DNA of 19,799 nucleotides, from the NCBI GenBank assembly GCA_038227745.1, contig JBBRPS010000075.1, positions 1-19,799 on the forward strand. Direction: 5' to 3'. Position 1 is the stretch's first letter. Each line of letters opens with the position of its first letter. Made by a program: the position numbers and the translations under genes. The notes beneath the pieces were generated by a model. That model saw nothing but the letters and a program-made list of their open reading frames with translations, searched no databases and was not told where the DNA came from. Below are positions 15,095 to 19,799 of the stretch, in pieces. The stretch comes from DASPXY01 sp038227745. Its GTDB lineage: Bacteria; Planctomycetota; Planctomycetia; Gemmatales; Gemmataceae.

Positions 15095-16591
15095 ATGTCC
15101 ACGAAAGAAAAAGCAGTAGCTGTCGTGCTCGCGGGCGGTGCCGCCCTCTGTATGCTGACGCTGATCGCTTACTCCCAGTTCGCGGGGGACGGGGTGCAGC
15201 CCCGTCCGGCCCGGTCTCCAGAGCGAGCGGCGGTGCCGCCCGGCGCGGCGAAAGCGCCGGCCCCCCTTCTCGGGGAGAAAGCCCCCGCACCTCTCGGGAA
15301 GGAGGTGCCCACCGCTTTGGTCACGGCGCCCACGCGGCTCGCCCTGGAAACGTACGAGCTGACACCCGCCACCTTCTTTTCCTGGAGGGACTACCTGGCC
15401 GGCGACCCGAAGGACCGCTTATGGGCGCGCATCGCCTGGCGGACCAATCTTTGGGACGGCGTCATTGACGCGCACGAAGAAGGGAAGCCGATCCTGCTGG
15501 AGATCCACGGCGGCAACGCGCTCGGCCGCTGCTGAGGGGGCGGCGTTCTCGGCAGACAGGTTGTCTGCAACGATCCCGAGTTGGTGGAGTTGTCGGCGAA
15601 GTTCATTCCGGTCAGCGAGAACTTCGAGCGGTTTCAGGCGGCCCACGAGGAAGCCCAGGGGGGCAGGCGCAGGGGCGTGCAGACCGAGGAGTACCAGCTC
15701 TTCCAGAAGATGCTGGTGCGGGCGCGGGCGCTGGATAAGCTGGGCAAACCAAGCGCCATTCTCGGGGACGGCTGCCACACTCAGGGGATGTACGTGCTGA
15801 CGCCCTCCGGCGAAATCCTGGGCATGGTGCATCAGTGGGACAGACCCAAGCTCTACGTCGCCATGCTAAAGGAGAGTCTGGAGAAATGGGCGCGGCTCAC
15901 GCCCGCCCAGCGGCGGCTGCCGCGGGCTCCGGACCGAATCAAGGGGCGGTTGGGGGATGTCATGCGCGCCGACCTCTACCCCGAGGATGGCCTGGTGCTG
16001 ACGGAGATCACTCGCGCCCTGCCCTACGAGCCGGAGCAGGGCCCGCGCTACGACCGGGCCATCGCCAGCCACCCCATGTATGCCCGCCGCGATCACGCCT
16101 GGTTCCGCAAACATGAAGCCCGGAGGTTCCTCCCGGACCGAATCGAGGGGGGCGCCAAACACCAGGTTCCGCGCAAGATCCTGGACCGCCTGATCCGTTT
16201 CCACCTCGGCACCAACACCGACACCATCGCCGGCCCCTTCAGCGAGAACACCATCAAGGAGGCGCGGTTGACCGTCACCGTGCTCGCCGTCGCGGGCGGC
16301 CGGGCGGAGTGCCGCCTGGAGGGGGCGACCTGGGTGGACGGGCCGCAAGATTCGGCGGACGGCAAGCATTCGGGCTACCAGGCCAACCTGCTGGGGAGGA
16401 TGGCGTACGACCTGAAGAGCCAGAGGTTCGTGGAGTTCGAGCTGGTCGCCCTCGGCATCCGCCGGCATGGGGGCGGGGAGGTCCGACAGGATACGCCTAA
16501 CCCCATCCCTCTGGGCGTGCTGCTGGCCCTTTCGAGCAGAACGCCGGCGGACCGATTGCCGCCGGCGGAGTTGGAACGTTACGAGTGGTAA
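15095..16591 (+). CDS. Membrane-anchored thioredoxin-like protein with in-frame TGA (candidate selenocysteine)
   Basis: Read through the TGA, this is a 498-residue protein. Residues 6-28 are a membrane anchor or uncleaved signal, followed by a Pro/Ala-rich linker (about 35-80). A thioredoxin-like segment reads DAHEEGKPILLEIHGG (125-140), then ALGRC (142-146), the TGA at 147, then CNDPELVELSAKFIPVSEN. It continues with TQGMYVLTPSGEIL and a large C-terminal domain (about 260-498) I do not recognise. GGAGG (15084-15088) with 6-bp spacing supports ATG 15095. After the TGA (15533-15535) the same frame stays open to TAA 16589-16591, with matching codon bias. Either the UGA encodes Sec or the gene is broken by one nonsense mutation, for example TGG to TGA. 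The stop-terminated product would have 146 residues. Confidence 0.7.
15544..15572 (+). promoter_or_regulatory. SECIS-like hairpin downstream of the in-frame TGA
   Basis: A perfect 6-bp stem, GCAGAC (15552-15557) with GTCTGC (15563-15568), closes a five-base loop AGGTT. A lower 4-bp stem, CGTT (15544-15547) with AACG (15569-15572), is separated by a four-base 5' bulge. The loop starts 22 nt after the TGA and has G at its second position. This fits the general description of bacterial SECIS elements: short apical loop with an early G, and a distance of about 16-37 nt. Short hairpins arise by chance in GC-rich DNA, so this is suggestive only. Confidence 0.4.
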
Positions 16592-16659
16592 GCGGGGGAA
16601 GGGCCGCAAGGGGTGATGCCCCGACCGGGAGCGCGGCGCAAACCGACTTCCTTACCCGC

Positions 16660-17289
16660 TCAGGGGAAGATGAGGAACAGGGCCGCGATGACGGCCGCCT
16701 CGGCGACCGTGCCGGTTACGCTCCACTCGGGGGGGTAAAGCAGCAACGGCACGGGGCTCCCAGGCAGGCGGTAGCCCGAACTGCACTCGTAACAGCGGCA
16801 CGGGGCGGTCGCCAGTTTGTACGGGAGCGTCGCCACGTCGAAGTAGAAGACTCCCAGGGAGACGAGCGGGTGGATGGGTCCCAAGTCCCAGCCGTAGCGC
16901 TCGCTGTTGATCTGCTCGAAGAAGAGCCGGCCGTAGCATACGTAGCTCGGCTCGGCGTAGGTACACGTCTGCGGCCAGAAGCGGCCGAGGAAGGGCCCTT
17001 CGGACGGCGGGGCGGTCGGGAAGATGGGGAGCTGGGCCTTTGCCTGGCGGGCTTCCTCAAGAATGCGCCGCCGCAAGGGGTCCTCGGACTCGACGCGGAA
17101 CAGTTGCTCCGCAGGAGGCGGCTTGACCTGAATGGCCGTAGTCGCTTTGGGCAGCTGTTTGATGCCCTGGGCGTGTACCTGGGTACACCGGAGCAGCGCC
17201 CCCGCGCACAGCAGATACGCCGCCATCCGGACCAGCGCGCCCACTCCGGAAACCATCGCTCGGCCTCTTCTGGCTTGTGGGAACACCAT
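16660..17289 (-). CDS. Secreted Cys-containing protein of unknown function
   Basis: The 209-residue protein has a clear signal peptide: basic start, hydrophobic core MAAYLLCAGALL, probable cleavage after VHA (residue 40). The mature part is Pro-rich, then has QTCTYAEPSYVCYGRLFFEQ, HPLVSLGVFYFDVATLPYKL and a CRCYEC cluster (C164, C166, C169). It ends in a hydrophobic segment (about 193-209) that may anchor it. I recognise no catalytic motif; a planctomycete-type envelope protein is my guess. ATG 17289 has AGGAGG nine bases upstream (complement of 17299-17304); ATG 17256 is a weaker internal option. It converges on the thioredoxin-like gene, with 68 bp between the stop codons. Confidence 0.8.
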   Translation of the reverse strand: MVFPQARRGRAMVSGVGALVRMAAYLLCAGALLRCTQVHAQGIKQLPKATTAIQVKPPPAEQLFRVESEDPLRRRILEEARQAKAQLPIFPTAPPSEGPFLGRFWPQTCTYAEPSYVCYGRLFFEQINSERYGWDLGPIHPLVSLGVFYFDVATLPYKLATAPCRCYECSSGYRLPGSPVPLLLYPPEWSVTGTVAEAAVIAALFLIFP

Positions 17290-17375
17290 GCGCGGATTCC
17301 TCCTCTATCGGCGAAGACCTCAGGGGTATCGAGAGCAGTTCCCGTTTTCGTGCGGCAGGAAATCGTCTCCGCGTA

Positions 17376-17419
17376 GGACGGCTCTCCCGAGCCGTCCCGG
17401 ACGGGTCAGGAGACCCGTC
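17376..17419. repeat. Tandem pair of perfect hairpins
   Basis: GGACGGCTC-TCCC-GAGCCGTCC (17376-17397) is a 9-bp perfect stem with a 4-base loop. Two bases later, GACGGGTC-AGGA-GACCCGTC (17400-17419) forms an 8-bp perfect stem with a 4-base loop. The two have related arms. No T-run follows. It looks like a dispersed intergenic repeat of the REP type rather than a terminator. Confidence 0.8.
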
Positions 17420-17601
17420 GGCAGACCAACCTCTGCCACTCGCCTTAGCGCAGCCCCCGCTGTGGTGGAAGGCTTCTGTCTCTATCATTCGTCTCTTCAG
17501 GGCCTCTTCTCGACTGTATTTTTCAGCAAAACCCCCCTCGCCGCTGCATCCGTCAAGCAGCCTGCGGTCGCCCCTCGGCGCCAGGACCCTCTCTTGCTCG
17601 G

Positions 17602-17630
17602 TTGACGTTAACGCGGTCGGGCTGTAGCAT
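17602..17630 (+). promoter_or_regulatory. Sigma70-like promoter for the polymerase/ligase-like gene
   Basis: TTGACG (17602-17607, five of six) and TAGCAT (17625-17630, four of six) are separated by exactly 17 bp. Transcription would start near 17637, leaving a leader of about 140 nt before ATG 17780. This is the best promoter match I found in the window. Confidence 0.5.
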
Positions 17631-17779
17631 TGCCATCCTGAAGCCGCCGGGGGCTCCACGATACTCTGTAACGCCTGGCGCATGTCCAACCGGGACACGC
17701 TCGGAAACGTCACCTTGGGCTGGCAAGCCTGAGCCGCTCGAACCCGCATGGGGCGGCGGACACCGGCCGGAAGTCGCGC

Positions 17780-19252
17780 ATGCCTATCCTCGCCAAGATC
17801 GCGCTGTTCGGGTGGACGCCGCTGGTGCTCTTCCTGTTCGTGCGCCTGCCCAAACACCGCGCCCTGCTCGTGGGCGTGATCGGCGGCTCGCTGTTCCTGC
17901 CGGAAGTCCAGATGGCCAAGGTGAGCCAGGAGGCTCCCGACGCGAGCGAATTCGTGCTGCTCGTCCTCAAGTTCACCAAGCCCAATGCCATCAGCTTTAG
18001 CGCCCTGCTCGCGGTCTTCCTCTTCGACCGGCGCCGCCTGTCCTCCTTCCGCCTGCGTTGGTTCGATTGGCCGATGGTGGTCTGGTGCGTCTGCCCCTTC
18101 TTGTCCGACCTGGGCATCGGCGTGTCGCTTTACGACTCGTTCTCCGCGGTGCGCGACCAGACCCTGGCCTGGGGAATCCCTTACTTGCTCGGGCGGATCT
18201 ACTTCACCGATTTCCAGAGCTTCCGCGATCTGGCGATCGGCCTGGTGTTGGGTGGCCTGGTCTACTTGCCGTTCGCCTTTTACGAGATCCGCCTGTCGCC
18301 GCAGCTCCACGAGAGGGTTTACGGCTTCTTCCCGGGCTCCAAGGACGAGTTCGACCGCATGGGTGGCTTCCGCCCAGTCGCGTTCATGTCCCACGGCCTG
18401 GCGGTGGGGATGTGGCTGGTGGCGACGGCGGTGGTGGCGTTCTGGCTGTGGTGGACCGGGGCCGTGCGGCGCGTCGTGGTCTGGCCCTTCAGGCGGCCCC
18501 TCCCGATGGCCCTGCCGGCGCTGGCGCTAGTGGGGACGTCCGTGCTGGCCCGGTCCACGGGGGCGATCGGCATCGGCCTGGCGGGCGTCCTCGCGCTCCT
18601 CCAGCTCCGCCTGGTCAAACTGCCGGTCATCCTGGTCGTGCTGCTGGCGCTCTCGCCCGTGTACATCGCCGCCCGCACGTCGGGGTGGAGTGCCGAGGAG
18701 TTCATCGACTGGGTGAGGACTAACCTCCACGAGGACCGAGCCAATTCCTTCCTGTTTCGGGTGGACAACGAGAACCGGCTGATCCGGAAGGTGCGTGGGA
18801 GTCCGACGTTCGGCTACGGCGACACGGGCGAGGCGCGCAAGGTCGAGAAGGAAAAAAAGGGCGATGATCCCGAGGCGGTCACGGACAGCCTGTGGATCAT
18901 CTGCCTGAGCTGCTACGGCCATGTGGGGCTGATCGCCTGCTGGACGGCGATGCTGCTCCCGGCGGCGCGTTTCATGTGGGTCCACCGGCCGCGAACGTGG
19001 TCACATCCCGTTGTGGCGCCGGCGGCGGCGGTGGCGGTGGTATTGATCATCTACATGCTCGACAACCTGTCCAACGCCATGCGTAACCCGGCCCTCATCC
19101 TGATTGTCGGTGCGCTGGCAGGGGTGACCGGCGCCCGCGTGATCCAGCCGGAAGCCGAGACCGCGGGACCACAACCGAACCCGCCCTCGGGGCAGGAAAA
19201 GCCGCCGGCGCGCCGTCCCGGCATCCTGATCCGCAACCGCCCGTTCCGGTGA
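17780..19252 (+). CDS. O-antigen polymerase/ligase-like membrane protein
   Basis: The 490-residue protein has about ten or more hydrophobic segments, for example ALLVGVIGGSLFLP, LAIGLVLGGLVYLPFAFYEI, and LPVILVVLLALSPVYIAA. A large hydrophilic loop (about 300-370) contains RANSFLFRVDNENRL, FGYGDTG and TDSLWII, the kind of arrangement seen in Wzy/WaaL-type proteins (O-antigen ligase superfamily). Such proteins polymerise lipid-linked repeat units or ligate glycan to an acceptor on the outer face of the membrane. The C-terminal 45 residues are a Pro-rich hydrophilic tail. GGAAG (17769-17773) precedes ATG 17780 by 6 bp. Polymerase and ligase cannot be told apart from sequence; EPS polymerase is the more likely role here. 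Confidence 0.82.
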   Translation: MPILAKIALFGWTPLVLFLFVRLPKHRALLVGVIGGSLFLPEVQMAKVSQEAPDASEFVLLVLKFTKPNAISFSALLAVFLFDRRRLSSFRLRWFDWPMVVWCVCPFLSDLGIGVSLYDSFSAVRDQTLAWGIPYLLGRIYFTDFQSFRDLAIGLVLGGLVYLPFAFYEIRLSPQLHERVYGFFPGSKDEFDRMGGFRPVAFMSHGLAVGMWLVATAVVAFWLWWTGAVRRVVVWPFRRPLPMALPALALVGTSVLARSTGAIGIGLAGVLALLQLRLVKLPVILVVLLALSPVYIAARTSGWSAEEFIDWVRTNLHEDRANSFLFRVDNENRLIRKVRGSPTFGYGDTGEARKVEKEKKGDDPEAVTDSLWIICLSCYGHVGLIACWTAMLLPAARFMWVHRPRTWSHPVVAPAAAVAVVLIIYMLDNLSNAMRNPALILIVGALAGVTGARVIQPEAETAGPQPNPPSGQEKPPARRPGILIRNRPFR

Positions 19253-19440
19253 GCGGCACCGGACTGCGGCCCGAGCAGATTGCGGGCGGCGTCTCGCACA
19301 ACGACCAGAAGGACTTCCTGCGCGTCGCCCTCGACTTGACCAGCGTAGTCGTCGAGACGGCGAACAAGCTGTAGGGGCTGGAGTTCGAGGTGGTCCTTGT
19401 CTGGCGCCCCCTCGCCGGGTTGCCGGAGACCGACGGGTTC
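19249..19440 (+). pseudogene. Coding-like remnant overlapping the polymerase stop
   Basis: A frame starting GTG 19249, overlapping the TGA of the upstream gene (GTGA), encodes 41 residues including LRPEQIAGGVSHNDQKDF and ends at TAG 19372-19374. The same frame keeps near-total G/C third positions after the TAG (GLEFEVVLVWRPLAGLPETD) until about 19440, where the bias stops abruptly. This looks like the start of a former gene in the operon, broken by a nonsense codon and truncated by inserted DNA. It could instead be a real 41-residue peptide. I do not recognise the family. Confidence 0.4.
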
Positions 19441-19624
19441 CACAGTAAAGGAGTTTCGCGTTTCGCCATATCCATGACCAGGTACATTGCGGGAAGCGAG
19501 AGGCCTGTCCGCCAGGGTTTCGGAAGTCGGTGGTGGGTCAGCAGTGTTGCCAACTCCGGTTTTTCGTGGGATTTTGAGGGGCGGCCTGCACAAAATCTCA
19601 GGGAATTTGGACACTTTAGCAAGG
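19441..19624. other. AT-richer non-coding stretch before the transposase tail
   Basis: Composition shifts at about 19440 to clearly lower G/C, for example TTTTTCGTGGGATTTTGAGG and AAAATCTCAGGGAATTTGG. No frame shows coding bias. It probably belongs to the inserted element whose gene end lies at 19625, but I could not identify its terminal inverted repeat or target duplication because the other end is outside the window. Confidence 0.4.
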
Positions 19625-19799
19625 TTAGTGCAGTGAATCGGGCTTGGAGCGAGCATCGTGCAGCGTCTTCATGGTCTGCTTGCGTTTGGGGGCCCGCTGT
19701 TCGCGGTTCATGTCCAGCGCGAGGCGCTGCTCCAGATGCTCTTTGGTCCTGACGCTGTAGATGCTGTTCTGCGCCTTGCGGAAGCGCCGGTTCGCCCTC
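19625..19799 (-). CDS. Probable transposase, C-terminal fragment
   Basis: A frame enters from the right edge and ends at TAA (complement of 19625-19627), giving 57 residues. It includes FRKAQNSIYSVRTKEHLEQ and LALDMNREQRAPKRKQTMKT, a basic helical tail. It resembles, from memory, C-termini of transposase-like proteins common in planctomycetes; no catalytic DDE residue is inside the window. The abrupt AT-rich flank next to it supports an insertion sequence. Confidence in the frame being coding is higher than in the transposase name. Confidence 0.5.
   Translation of the reverse strand, partial: RANRRFRKAQNSIYSVRTKEHLEQRLALDMNREQRAPKRKQTMKTLHDARSKPDSLH

Larger units (their letters stand above)
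17290..17779. other. 490-bp intergenic region with paired hairpins and promoter
   Basis: This is a divergent spacer between the secreted-protein gene and the polymerase gene. It holds the SD of the former at its left end, two tandem hairpins (17376-17419) and a good promoter candidate (17602-17630). No open frame here shows the strong third-position G/C bias of the real genes. I see no RNA gene. Confidence 0.6.

Noticed and set aside
14858..15102. A - strand extension or small ORF upstream of the NRPS-like start
   Set aside because: It shows no coding bias, overlaps the start of the divergent gene, and adds nothing recognisable to the GT2 domain.
15581..16591. Independent gene starting at TTG 15581
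   Set aside because: There is no SD, and the frame continues exactly the upstream thioredoxin-like sequence, so a single gene with an in-frame TGA explains it better.
17376..17419. Terminator for the secreted-protein or polymerase genes
   Set aside because: It lies upstream of both divergent genes rather than after either, and lacks a U-tract.

Overview
The window looks like an exopolysaccharide (EPS)/capsule locus from a high-GC planctomycete, probably related to Gemmata. I infer this from family resemblance, from the very strong G/C bias at third codon positions, and from short palindromic repeats in and between genes. No marker gene fixes the taxonomy.

Left part, 1-4481, all on +: the tail of a GT2 glycosyltransferase, a hexapeptide-repeat O-acetyltransferase, a GT2-GT4 fusion glycosyltransferase, and a stand-alone GT4 glycosyltransferase. 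These would assemble and acetylate a polyprenyl-linked glycan. After a 407-bp gap comes a two-gene regulatory unit (4889-7334): a SpoIIE-type phosphatase with GAF and HATPase-like domains, followed by a STAS anti-sigma-antagonist-like protein. This is a partner-switching pair inside the glycan locus. Then come the initiating polyprenyl-phosphate glycosylphosphotransferase (7437-8447), which carries a helical insert of about 100 residues, and a three-part fusion (8547-10064) that looks like a degenerate nucleotidyltransferase, a left-handed beta-helix and a degenerate sugar transferase.

Centre, 10193-14857, on -: one 1554-residue protein fuses a membrane GT2 glycosyltransferase to the C-terminal lobe of an NRPS condensation domain, then a complete adenylation domain (glycine-like code), a carrier domain and a thioesterase. 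The condensation domain lacks its catalytic HHxxxDG half. A perfect 36-bp-arm hairpin repeat sits in frame inside the gene. This is the most unusual architecture in the window.

Right part: the gene at 15095-16591 encodes a membrane-anchored thioredoxin-like protein interrupted by one in-frame TGA directly after a Cys codon. The same frame stays open for 352 more sense codons, and a hairpin with bacterial SECIS-like geometry lies just downstream. It is a candidate selenoprotein, with a nonsense mutation as the main alternative. It is followed by a convergent secreted Cys-rich protein of unknown function (16660-17289), a non-coding stretch with paired hairpins and a good sigma70-like promoter, an O-antigen polymerase/ligase-like membrane protein (17780-19252), the remnant of another gene, AT-richer DNA, and at the right edge the tail of a probable transposase on -.

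Taken together: the sugar transferase starts the glycan, the GT2/GT4 enzymes extend it, the acetyltransferase decorates it, the Wzy/WaaL-like protein polymerises or ligates it, and the phosphatase/STAS pair probably controls the process. The GT2-NRPS chimera could couple amino-acid (glycine) activation to membrane glycan synthesis; that last step is inference.
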